Source: CBDBCU01 sp965203435 (GTDB lineage: Bacteria > Chloroflexota > Dehalococcoidia > Lucifugimonadales > UBA3495). From it: DNA of 64,000 nt. The notes below the pieces were generated by a model, which did no database searches, was not told the DNA's origin, and saw nothing but the letters and a program-made list of their open reading frames with translations. Below are positions 17,350-25,295 of the stretch, one piece after another (positions within the stretch are counted from its first letter, which is position 1; the number at the start of each line of letters is the position of its first letter). The position numbers and the translations under genes were made by a program. The DNA is taken from contig CBDBCU010000001.1 of the NCBI GenBank assembly GCA_965203435.1, forward strand, positions 62,001 to 126,000, given 5' to 3'.

Positions 17350-20100
17350 ATGACCCCTCGGGAGCATGAGCATACCCTCAATGTTCAGCTGGGCGATGAG
17401 CTGAAACGGTGGGGCCTGGACGCCCGCCCCGAACTGATTCAGCTGGGCAATCGCCGCCGTATTGATGTGGAAGTCCATATCGGTTCGGCAATGATTGCCG
17501 TGGAAGCGGAACACGGCCAGACCCCGGCCAAGCAAACCGATGCCATCAAAGACGCCGACGCCCGGCTGAAACAGGGCCTGGCTACTTGCGCCGTGGCCGT
17601 CTGCTACCCGGCGGACACTACCCGGGAAACCCTGCCGGCGGCGAAATTCATCTGGACGGTGCGGGATGGCAGCTCCCAAGTCGCTCATTGGACGGGCGGG
17701 GATCTGGAGCGGTTGGTGTCGGTCCTCCGCTTGGCTCCGGCTCAGATGGGCAACCCGGACAACGTGGCGGCCAGCCTGTCCAGCAGCCTGGACGGGGCGG
17801 TGCGACGGCTGAGCGCGGCGCAGAAACAACTGTTGGCGCAAGCCCTGGACTTGCCGCGGCAAACCCGTAACGGCCGGCCGGTGCGGAATCCCTGGGACGC
17901 CCCGGCCAAGCGCGCCCTGTTGGTAGTGGCTACGGCGGTGATGTTCCATTCCCGGCTGGATGTCCACCTGCGAGATATGCGCCCGGAACGGGACAATCGC
18001 CATAATCCGCCGCCGCCTTATGCCGGCCCCTGGCCGCCGGCGATGGCCCAACAGTGCGCCGGTTCCGATACGAACATCGCCGATTTCCGCCAGGCTTGGG
18101 ATCTAATCCTGGCTTTGGACTACAAGCCCATCTTTCAGACCGGGCGGGCGGCTTTGGGCGCGTGTCCGCCGAATTCGGCGGTTTCGGCGGCCATCAGCGA
18201 AGTGGCGGCCGCCGCCCTGAAAGCCGCGGAAAACATTGCCAGCCTGCGCCATGACCTGCTGGGCCGCATTTTCCATACCGTTCTGGATTCGGCCCGCTAT
18301 GACGGCTCCTTTTACACCACCACCCCGGCGGCCACTTTACTGGCGGCTTTAGCTATCACGGAGTCAATGTGCGATTGGCAGGATCCGGCGGCCGTGGCCC
18401 GGCTGCGGATTACCGACCCGGCCTGCGGCACCGGCACCTTGCTGATGGCGGCCGCGGAGCGGATCCGAGACCTTAATCCCCGGCTACGGGATGATGCAGT
18501 CTTTTCCGCCGCTCTGATTGAGCAGGTATTGGCCGGCTATGATGTGAACCTCACCGCCACCCACATGGCGGCCACGACTCTGGGTTTGCTGTCGCCCTCT
18601 ACGCAGTTTCAGAAAATGAAAATCTGGCGCAGTCTGCTGGGGGTGGATGCCGACGGCGTAGCCCACCTGGGTTCGTTGGAGTTTCTGGATCAGAAGCCGA
18701 TGCTGATGCCCTGGCCCAATGGGGGATCCAAAGCCACCCAGGTCAACGGGGATGCGGCGGCGGATATGGCCGAGCCGTCGGATTTGATAATTATGAACCC
18801 GCCCTTTACCCGGGACAGCCTCCGCCATGACCAGTTCAGCCCGGAGGAGGAACGGAAAATCAAAGACCGGGAAAAGGAGCTGTTTTCCAACAAGCCGGTG
18901 CATCTTTCCGGCAACAGCGGGGCTTTTCTGTATCTGGCCGACTATCTGCGGAAAGCGGACACCGGCAGCATCGCCGCCATCCTGCCGCTGGTGTCGGCCA
19001 CCGCTTACTCCGGGGCGGAACTGCGCCGTTACCTGGCCAGCCATTACCATATCGAGACCATCGTAACCTCTCACGACCCGGAGCGTTTCTATTTCTCCGA
19101 AAATACCACTATCGGGGAGATGCTGCTGGTTTGCCGCACTTGGCCGGCGGATCGGGGGCCAAAGCCGCCGACGCAGGTAATCAACCTGGCCCGGAATCCG
19201 GACACGCCGGCCGAAGCCTTTAATGTTGCGTCGGCTATTGCTGACGGACTGGTGGCCCGACAGGACTATGGCACGGTGCAGCAGTGGCCGGAGCCGCTGA
19301 CTGCCGCCGGCGATTGGGGCGCGGTGCAGTTTCTGTCCCCCTATCTGTGCAACCGATTTCTGGCCCTGAAAGGCGGCGAGCTGTTCCCCAAGACCGAGTT
19401 GGGCCAGGTTGCTCTTGTCGGGCCGGAGGGCCGGCGAATTCGCGACGCTTTTGCCCGTTCCGATTTGCCAGGATCCGAAGGGATGACTGCCTTGTGGGAA
19501 CATAACACTGAGGTTACCCAAAGGATGGCGGCCCAGCCGGACAGCCATATCATACCGAAATCCCCGCGGGCGCACTTGGCATCCAATTACTGGCAGCAGC
19601 GCAGCACCCTCCTGTTACCCAGCCGTATGCGCCTCAACACGGCCCGCACCCTGAGCGTGAGGTTAGAAATGCCGGTAGTAGGCTCCTCCTGGTCGCCGTG
19701 CAACTTCAGTGGGCCCGGCCCGGAACGGGAGAGTTGGGAGAAAGCGGTTTGCGTCTATTTGAACTCGTCCCTGGGGGCATTGGCAATGCTGGGGAATCGC
19801 TCCAACCGGGCGCCATCCTATCCCCGGTTTTCCATTGACGATATGCGGAACTTTCCGGTTCCCGACTTCGCCGCCCTTGGCGGGCCGGCGGTGTCCCAAC
19901 TGGCGGCGGCCTATGACCAGTATGCCAATGCGGTATTGCTGCCGCTGCCGCAGATGAATGACTGCCCGGCGCGGCGGGCTTTGGATGCGGCGGTAGTCGC
20001 CGCCTTGGGCTTGGACGCCGAGGAAGTGGGCAGCATCCGCCGCCAACTGGCCATGGAACCGTCGGTAACCGGCCGGCGGTATGCCGGGTTGGGGCGGTAA
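17350..20100 (+). CDS. N6-adenine DNA methyltransferase with nuclease-like N-terminus
   Basis: A 916-residue protein. SAM motif I is ITDPACGTGTLL (about residue 355) and catalytic motif IV is NPPF (about 483), both gamma-class N6-adenine type. The first 60 residues have RRIDVEVHIG...AVEAEHG (D39, E52, E54), resembling a PD-(D/E)xK site with an atypical final Glu. The C-terminal 400 residues probably read the target. ATG 17350 is chosen over upstream options because AGGGAG precedes it by about 6 bases. No specificity subunit is adjacent. Best guess: a type IIG or defence-related methylase, unrelated in detail to the enzyme at 3156. Confidence 0.8.
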   Translation: MTPREHEHTLNVQLGDELKRWGLDARPELIQLGNRRRIDVEVHIGSAMIAVEAEHGQTPAKQTDAIKDADARLKQGLATCAVAVCYPADTTRETLPAAKFIWTVRDGSSQVAHWTGGDLERLVSVLRLAPAQMGNPDNVAASLSSSLDGAVRRLSAAQKQLLAQALDLPRQTRNGRPVRNPWDAPAKRALLVVATAVMFHSRLDVHLRDMRPERDNRHNPPPPYAGPWPPAMAQQCAGSDTNIADFRQAWDLILALDYKPIFQTGRAALGACPPNSAVSAAISEVAAAALKAAENIASLRHDLLGRIFHTVLDSARYDGSFYTTTPAATLLAALAITESMCDWQDPAAVARLRITDPACGTGTLLMAAAERIRDLNPRLRDDAVFSAALIEQVLAGYDVNLTATHMAATTLGLLSPSTQFQKMKIWRSLLGVDADGVAHLGSLEFLDQKPMLMPWPNGGSKATQVNGDAAADMAEPSDLIIMNPPFTRDSLRHDQFSPEEERKIKDREKELFSNKPVHLSGNSGAFLYLADYLRKADTGSIAAILPLVSATAYSGAELRRYLASHYHIETIVTSHDPERFYFSENTTIGEMLLVCRTWPADRGPKPPTQVINLARNPDTPAEAFNVASAIADGLVARQDYGTVQQWPEPLTAAGDWGAVQFLSPYLCNRFLALKGGELFPKTELGQVALVGPEGRRIRDAFARSDLPGSEGMTALWEHNTEVTQRMAAQPDSHIIPKSPRAHLASNYWQQRSTLLLPSRMRLNTARTLSVRLEMPVVGSSWSPCNFSGPGPERESWEKAVCVYLNSSLGALAMLGNRSNRAPSYPRFSIDDMRNFPVPDFAALGGPAVSQLAAAYDQYANAVLLPLPQMNDCPARRALDAAVVAALGLDAEEVGSIRRQLAMEPSVTGRRYAGLGR

Positions 20101-20130
20101 AATTAGACTGGCCGGCGGTCAGCGGGCATC

Positions 20131-20159
20131 TTGTCATCCGGGCAATGCTGTGTTATAAT
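20131..20159 (+). promoter_or_regulatory. Promoter of the hicBA pair
   Basis: TTGTCA (20131-20136), a 17-bp spacer and TATAAT (20154-20159) lie about 50 bases before the antitoxin ATG. Confidence 0.65.
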
Positions 20160-20211
20160 TCCAGCACGGTATCGGTTATTCAGCCGTAGCAAAACAGGAG
20201 GCTTAAAGGAA

Positions 20212-20511
20212 ATGGCTGGGCGCAAGACGGTAACCGTCAGTTTCAACGCCGTAGTTTCCCTGGAGAAACGGGAGGACTATTGGGCCGCTTACATTGAGCC
20301 TACCGGGATGACGGTCTACGGTCACACCCGGGAGGAAGCGGAGCGCCGGGTTAAAGAGGGTCTGGACTTCTTTCTGAAGCACGTCCCGGATGTGCGGAAG
20401 TATCTGGATTCCCACGGTATCCCCCACTACATCACCGAGGATGACGATGGTATGCCGGTGCGGCGCACCTATCCCGTCAGCGCTCGGGTGGAGAGTCCGG
20501 TCTATGCCTGA
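20212..20511 (+). CDS. HicB-family antitoxin
   Basis: A 99-residue protein with a HicB-type fold: the segment YWAAYIEPTGMTVYGHTREEAERRVKEGLDFFLKH matches partial-RNase-H-like HicB domains (xYxAxxxxxGxxxxGxTxxEAxxxxxEAL). It has no C-terminal DNA-binding HTH, so autoregulation through HicB alone is uncertain. ATG 20212 has AAAGGA just upstream. It overlaps the next gene by 8 bases, a coupling typical of toxin-antitoxin pairs, here with antitoxin first. Confidence 0.75.
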   Translation: MAGRKTVTVSFNAVVSLEKREDYWAAYIEPTGMTVYGHTREEAERRVKEGLDFFLKHVPDVRKYLDSHGIPHYITEDDDGMPVRRTYPVSARVESPVYA

Positions 20512-20734
20512 AGCGGTTACCCAAGGCGAAACGGTTGCCACCTTCCTGCGTCTGGGGTTCGAGCTCCTGGTGGAGGAGGGTGGTTTTATAATGTTCTCTG
20601 ACCCGGCCTATCCGGCCCGGCCCGTGAAACTCGATTTCAGCCGGGGCGTGATTCCTTGGGAGGACTTCCGTTCCCAATTAGAGTATGAGGGCGTGAATGT
20701 GGCCGTGTTCCTGGCGGAACGGGAGTCCATGTAG
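20504..20734 (+). CDS. HicA-like toxin partner lacking the catalytic His
   Basis: A 76-residue basic-acidic protein translated from ATG 20504, overlapping the HicB-like stop. LRLGFELLVEEGGFIMF followed by PVKLDFSRGVIPWEDFRSQLEYEGV fits the double-stranded-RNA-binding-like HicA fold. In active HicA mRNA interferases the second strand has G-S-H with an essential His; here that position reads GGF and the chain has no His at all. It may be a decayed toxin or a repurposed partner. Assignment rests on size, order, overlap and weak similarity. Confidence 0.55.
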   Translation: MPEAVTQGETVATFLRLGFELLVEEGGFIMFSDPAYPARPVKLDFSRGVIPWEDFRSQLEYEGVNVAVFLAERESM

Positions 20735-20811
20735 CCGTCCTCAGTTGCCGCATCATCCAACCTTGCGGCAATTCCCATATCGGAAAATGCTGGCCTCAGG
20801 TCGGATACGCT

Positions 20812-21222
20812 ATGCATACCACCACCGACGCCCAAGTCGAAATTTTCTACGACAGCCTTTGCCCGGTTTGCCGGCGGGAAGTGGGGTTTTTGCAGCGGCG
20901 GGATAAGAACGGCAACCTGCGGCTGATTGACATTGCCGCCCCGGATTTTGACCCGGCCCCGTACGGGTTGGCCTTGTCGGATTTTGTGGCCCGGATGTAT
21001 GTGCGGGATGGGCAGGGCGTTCTGTGGCACGGCTTGGACAGCTTTCCCGTTATGTGGGGCGCGGTCGGCTTGGGCTGGCTTTGGGGTTGGACGCGGATTC
21101 CGGGGCTGCGGCAGCTGGGTCAAGCCGGCTACCGGTTATTCGCTAAAGTTCGTCCCCGCTTTTCCCGGTTCAAGCCCTGTCTGCCTGAGGATGCTTGCCG
21201 ACTGCCCCGGCAAGAGGACTAA
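20812..21222 (+). CDS. DCC-family thiol-disulfide oxidoreductase
   Basis: A 136-residue thioredoxin-like protein. The DCC motif is FYDSLCPVCRREVGFL, with a CxxC redox pair, near the N-terminus; ALSDFVARMYVRDGQG and the later GLDSF match the family. These DUF393 proteins are believed to be redox-active; partners are unknown. It lies 240 bases before the OsmC-family gene on the same strand, which could be functionally meaningful because both concern thiol chemistry. No clear ribosome site is seen. Confidence 0.85.
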   Translation: MHTTTDAQVEIFYDSLCPVCRREVGFLQRRDKNGNLRLIDIAAPDFDPAPYGLALSDFVARMYVRDGQGVLWHGLDSFPVMWGAVGLGWLWGWTRIPGLRQLGQAGYRLFAKVRPRFSRFKPCLPEDACRLPRQED

Positions 21223-21461
21223 TCCCCTACGATTCCCGTTGCTTGCGGTCGATTTCCGCTCATCCTGAACTTGTTGAAGGGTCACCCGGAACTTGTTGCC
21301 GGGTCATCCTGAACCGGTCGCCGGACGTTCCAATCAAAAGCAATGGCCGCCATGTTCTCCCCGGTTGACGCTTTCCCCCTGGCCGCATTATAGTTGCCCC
21401 ATCCTTTTCCGCCCTTCTTATCCCCGGCCCGGCAGTGGCGGCCGCCGTTGCGGAGGTGTTT

Positions 21462-22466
21462 ATGACCCCGGAAAGTCAACCTCAGCCCAGCATTGTGGCC
21501 CGGCCGGTGGATCAATGCACGGTATTGACCCGGGCCGGCATGGGCGGCGGAGGCCGGGGGCCGTGGCCCTTTGTCACCGGCATTCCCGACGGTCAAGGGG
21601 ACATCCCCGGGCCGCCGGCGCAATATCTGGTCGTGGCCGCTTGGGCCGCTTGAACGGTGGTTACGCTGGTGGGCGTGGCCTACCGCGGCGGGATTCCTCT
21701 CGAGGATATTGCGGTGGATTTTGCCGTGGAGCCGACTGATGCGGCCGATGGGCCGGGCTTTGGCGTCCGGGAAACGGTGCGGCTGCACGGCAACTTGTCG
21801 GAAACGGAACGGGTGCGCTTGGAACGGGCCGCGCGGTTCTGCCCGGTAGGGCAGGCGTTGACCAAAGGGTCAATGCAGTTTGAGGATGTGGTGGCGTGGA
21901 GCAATGGGGAAACCCTTGCCCTGTCCCCGGAGGATGCCGATGACGGCTTGCTGACCGGCCCTTTGCCGGCTATTCCCCCGGGCACGGTGCAAGCCCGCTA
22001 TCTGTTGGATACCCAAGAGTATGACGCCGATGGCAGGATGACCGACGAGGGCGAGGCCAAGATTTACCTTTGCGCGGAAAATCTGACCCGCGCCAGCCGC
22101 TGGACGCTATTGGCCGGGCATAGTTCCCAGGGTTGGGTGCCGCCGCCCTTTCCCACGGCCCAAGCGGCTTGGGCGGCCTCTACCGCCGCCACGCTGACCG
22201 GGCTGCTGCCTTTCCGGGACGCTGCCGATGCCGCCGGCTTGCGGGTGGAAGTGGGTTTGCTGATGCAAGGCGGCCGCGACCGGGCTCAGGGGGATGCGGC
22301 GACCGGCAACATTACCCGCCGGCCGGCTCTGCGCCGCCTGCTAATTCCCGGCAGCCCGGCCACCATGCCGGCGGCGGCGATTGCGGCGGCCCTGCGCCGC
22401 GACCCGGTCACTATCGCCTATCGGAATGGCGGCGTACTGCTAGAGGAGCAGGTGCTGGTAGCATAG
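21462..22466 (+). CDS. OsmC-family protein with in-frame TGA at the catalytic Cys (probable selenoprotein), long C-terminal extension
   Basis: Seen: one continuous frame of 334 codons from ATG 21462 (GGAGGTG just upstream), interrupted only by TGA at 21651-21653 (codon 64). The context is LVVAAWAA-TGA-TVVTLVGVA, then GIPLEDIAVDF, then FCPVGQAL. OsmC/Ohr proteins have a peroxidatic Cys exactly in the helix AALxxCxxxT and a second Cys in CPV; the TGA stands at the first and Cys127 at the second, 63 residues apart as in OsmC. Known: OsmC-like selenoproteins have been reported in marine metagenomes. Inferred: TGA encodes selenocysteine and the protein reduces organic hydroperoxides. About 185 residues after the OsmC domain are unrecognised. 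Confidence 0.8.
21668..21684 (+). promoter_or_regulatory. Candidate bacterial SECIS hairpin
   Basis: GGTGGGC-GTG-GCCTACC can form a 7-bp stem (one G-U) with loop GUG. The loop starts 22 bases after the TGA and has G as its first base. Bacterial SECIS elements need an apical-loop G and a spacing of roughly 16-37 bases, so it qualifies by eye. It lies within coding sequence, as bacterial SECIS must. Confidence 0.6.
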
Positions 22467-22540
22467 CCGGCAATCCCTTAATCTTGGAGGCGGCCCCAAG
22501 TTTCCATTCCCATAATTCCTGTCGGGAGAGAGGTACGGTG

Positions 22541-24853
22541 ATGAGCGAAAGCAAGTTCCGCTTGGAGGAGGCTACCATTGCCGATTTGCACGCGGCTATT
22601 CAGGCCGGGGAAACCACCTGCGCGGCGGTGGTGCAGGGCTACATTGACCGGGTGCGGGCCTATAACGGCGTCCCCAGCCGGCTGGTAACGGCGGATGGCG
22701 CACCGATTCCCCCGGCCATGGGCGCCGTGCGCGGCGGGCAGCCTCTTCAGTTTCCCACCGAAACCGTCCCGGCGGCCGCGATTTTTCCCGACCTGGATCA
22801 GTACCAGGGGCCGCCGCTGGAATTCGGGCGGATGGAATCCACCAAGTCCGACCCGACGGTGGCGCAGCAGTACGGGATGATTGTCGGCAAAGCCCAAGCC
22901 GGGCAGGTCAATGCCCTGGCTACCCTCAACCTGCGGGGAGAACGCTCCGTAACCTGCAAGGGGGAATATGATCGTCATCCCGCCCAAGGCCCGCTGCCGC
23001 CGGGCGCGCCGCCGGTCTGCGAACACTTCCGCCGCTTTCCCGACGCTTTGGAACGGGCCGCCGAGCTGGACGCCGCCTATGGCCGCCATCCCGACCTGGA
23101 CCTTATGCCGATGTATGGCGTCACTTTTTCCTTTAAGGATCCCTTCGACACCAAGGATATGCGCTCCACCGGCGGCGGCGATGCCGCCTACGATATCGAC
23201 TTTCCGGCCCGGGATCATATCCTGGTCGAGCAACTGCGGAACAAGGGCGCCATCATTTTCGCCAAGGCAGTCAACACCGAATATAACGGCCGGGCCGGCG
23301 ATCCGGGCGGGCGGCATCGCCCGGACAAGGTTTTGCCGTCGGTATTAGGCTACCAGCGCAGTTCCTGGGGCGGCAATCCCTCCAATCCCTACGACACCAC
23401 CCGCTCGGCCTCCCTGGGTTCCAGTTCCGGGTCGGCCCTGTCGGTCAGTACCAATATGGTGATGGCCAGCCTGGGCGAGGAAACCCGGGCCTCTACCCGG
23501 GGGCCGGCCAATCATAATGCGGTCGCCCTGATTTTGCCGCACAAGGCAATGCTGGGCTTTGACGGCGGGGCCATCGGCGCGGACATCTATTGCGACCGCA
23601 GCGGCATCCACTGCCGGCGGATTGAGGATTGCGCCCGGGTGCTGGACGCGCTGAAAGACCCGGATAACGGCTATTACGATCCCCGGGATCCCTTTACCAC
23701 CGTGCCGCGTTCCTCGGTGCTGTCCGCGCCTTATGCCGGCTATGCCCGCCGTTCCGGGGCCGCCGGCTCTTTGGCCGGCCGGCGCATCGGCATCATCCGG
23801 GAATCGATGGCTATTCCCCCCGGCTCCTTGACCGAGCAGCCCATCGTTGCCGCCGCCGCCCGGGAAATTAAGGCCGTGCTGCGGGATCAGCTGGGGGCTA
23901 CCTTGCTGGAATCCGGCGACCGCCACTGGCCGGCCGACCCGGAAATTGAGCCGATGCAAGTGGATTTCCGGCGGGCCATTGCCTATCTGCTGCCGGTCTT
24001 TATGCCCGATGTCCTCTATCGGCTGGATGGGGACGGGCAGCCGCTGTTCCCTGAGTTCGCCGCCGCCATTGCCCCGACCGAGTTTGCCCCCGGCAAAGTT
24101 TTCGGTTCCGGAGATATGCCGCCGGTCGACTACTTCGTGGACTTGGCCGACGGACGCATTGCGCCGCCGGTCAACCTCGACCTGGCGACCATTCAGCAGC
24201 AGGAACTGGCAATGTCTTTCCGTTACCACATCCGCCAGTATCTTTCCCGCCGGGCCGCCGATTGGCAGGAATTGGGCTATAACGAGACGCTGGTGGACTG
24301 GCCCGCCCTCAACGCCCGTTCCAAGTTCTGGGGGGATGACCAGCGGGCCGCCTTTAAGAACTGGGAGGAGGTTAATGATTTGCGGAATCCCCTGGACGGC
24401 CGGCAGGGGGTCAACGAGCGGATTATGCTGCGGGAATTGCTGCGGCGGGTGGATATGATGGTGCTGCTGGAGAACCGCTTGGACGCGCTGGTGCGCCTGC
24501 ATACCCCCTATCCGCCGGGGAAAATCGGCGGCGCTTATCAGCACGGCAACGGCAACAACCTGCGGCAGGAATCTTACAACGGCCCTAATGCCGGGCTTAC
24601 CGAAGTCCTGATCCCGGCCGGCTATGTGACCACGGTGTACGACCCGGTATTTCAGCTGGCGGCGGACGGCAAAAGTTACCGGACGGCGCAGTCGGAAGTG
24701 GCGGAAACCCTGCCGGAGCCGGGCCTGCCCTTTTCCCTGGTGTTCCGGGCGGAGCCGGGGAAAGAGGATACGCTGCTGGAAATCGCGTCGGCTTATGAAG
24801 CCGCCTCCCGCCGCCGCATTCCGCCGCCGGACTTCGGGCCGCTGTTGAAATAG
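22541..24853 (+). CDS. Amidase-signature family protein, unusually long
   Basis: A 770-residue protein of the amidase-signature family. Ser-cisSer-Lys candidates are Lys199 (FSFKDPF), the Ser294-296 run (LGSSSGSALSV) and Ser318. In typical members the nucleophile loop reads DTGGSIR; here it is EETRASTRGPA, so the loop has diverged while a Ser remains. Length is about 1.5 times usual, mostly through a long segment (about residues 45-190) before the catalytic Lys. It hydrolyses or transfers an amide of unknown identity. GAGAGG precedes ATG 22541 by 7 bases; it starts 74 bases after the OsmC-type gene and may share its transcript. Confidence 0.82.
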   Translation: MSESKFRLEEATIADLHAAIQAGETTCAAVVQGYIDRVRAYNGVPSRLVTADGAPIPPAMGAVRGGQPLQFPTETVPAAAIFPDLDQYQGPPLEFGRMESTKSDPTVAQQYGMIVGKAQAGQVNALATLNLRGERSVTCKGEYDRHPAQGPLPPGAPPVCEHFRRFPDALERAAELDAAYGRHPDLDLMPMYGVTFSFKDPFDTKDMRSTGGGDAAYDIDFPARDHILVEQLRNKGAIIFAKAVNTEYNGRAGDPGGRHRPDKVLPSVLGYQRSSWGGNPSNPYDTTRSASLGSSSGSALSVSTNMVMASLGEETRASTRGPANHNAVALILPHKAMLGFDGGAIGADIYCDRSGIHCRRIEDCARVLDALKDPDNGYYDPRDPFTTVPRSSVLSAPYAGYARRSGAAGSLAGRRIGIIRESMAIPPGSLTEQPIVAAAAREIKAVLRDQLGATLLESGDRHWPADPEIEPMQVDFRRAIAYLLPVFMPDVLYRLDGDGQPLFPEFAAAIAPTEFAPGKVFGSGDMPPVDYFVDLADGRIAPPVNLDLATIQQQELAMSFRYHIRQYLSRRAADWQELGYNETLVDWPALNARSKFWGDDQRAAFKNWEEVNDLRNPLDGRQGVNERIMLRELLRRVDMMVLLENRLDALVRLHTPYPPGKIGGAYQHGNGNNLRQESYNGPNAGLTEVLIPAGYVTTVYDPVFQLAADGKSYRTAQSEVAETLPEPGLPFSLVFRAEPGKEDTLLEIASAYEAASRRRIPPPDFGPLLK

Positions 24854-24990
24854 GCGGCGGATCCGCCCGGCAACAAGTTCAGGACAGGCGGCATCAATCG
24901 GTTGCGGCGGATTCATCCTTCAACAAGTTCAGGATGAGCGGAATTAACAGGCAAATACAAGGCAATTGCCTATACCTAGCGACCGGCCTA

Positions 24991-25090
24991 CCGTCATTCC
25001 CGCGTAAGCGGGAATCCAGAAATGCCCGCTTGGTAGTAAGCCGGTCTTTCGCAGTACCGTTCTGGATTCCCGCTTGCGCGGGAATGACGG
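24991..25090. repeat. Family B palindromic repeat unit
   Basis: 100-bp unit with the standard 30-bp inverted ends and an interior similar to that of the unit at 9019. Family A cores lie just upstream (24881-24892 partial and 24914-24940). The rest of the 24854-25295 gap shows nothing recognisable apart from the ribosome site of the next gene. Confidence 0.88.
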
Positions 25091-25295
25091 TAAGGGAATT
25101 GTCAGGTATAGGCAACGGCCAATGTCCGAATCGTCAAATCATTATTGACAATTGGGAAACCTTGCCTTATATTGCCCTCAATTGCCGGGCCAAGGCGGCT
25201 TTCCCTATCTTGGGCCGGATACCCAACGGCTCGTGTCCATCCCGGTTCGCCCAGGCTCCCCATTCAGCTTAGCAGGAGGTTATGGAGGGTAAGAC

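Noticed and set aside
21651..21653. TGA as an ordinary stop or frameshift pseudogene in the OsmC-type gene
   Set aside because: The frame and family motifs continue without shift on both sides and the TGA sits precisely at the catalytic Cys column with a SECIS-like hairpin after it.
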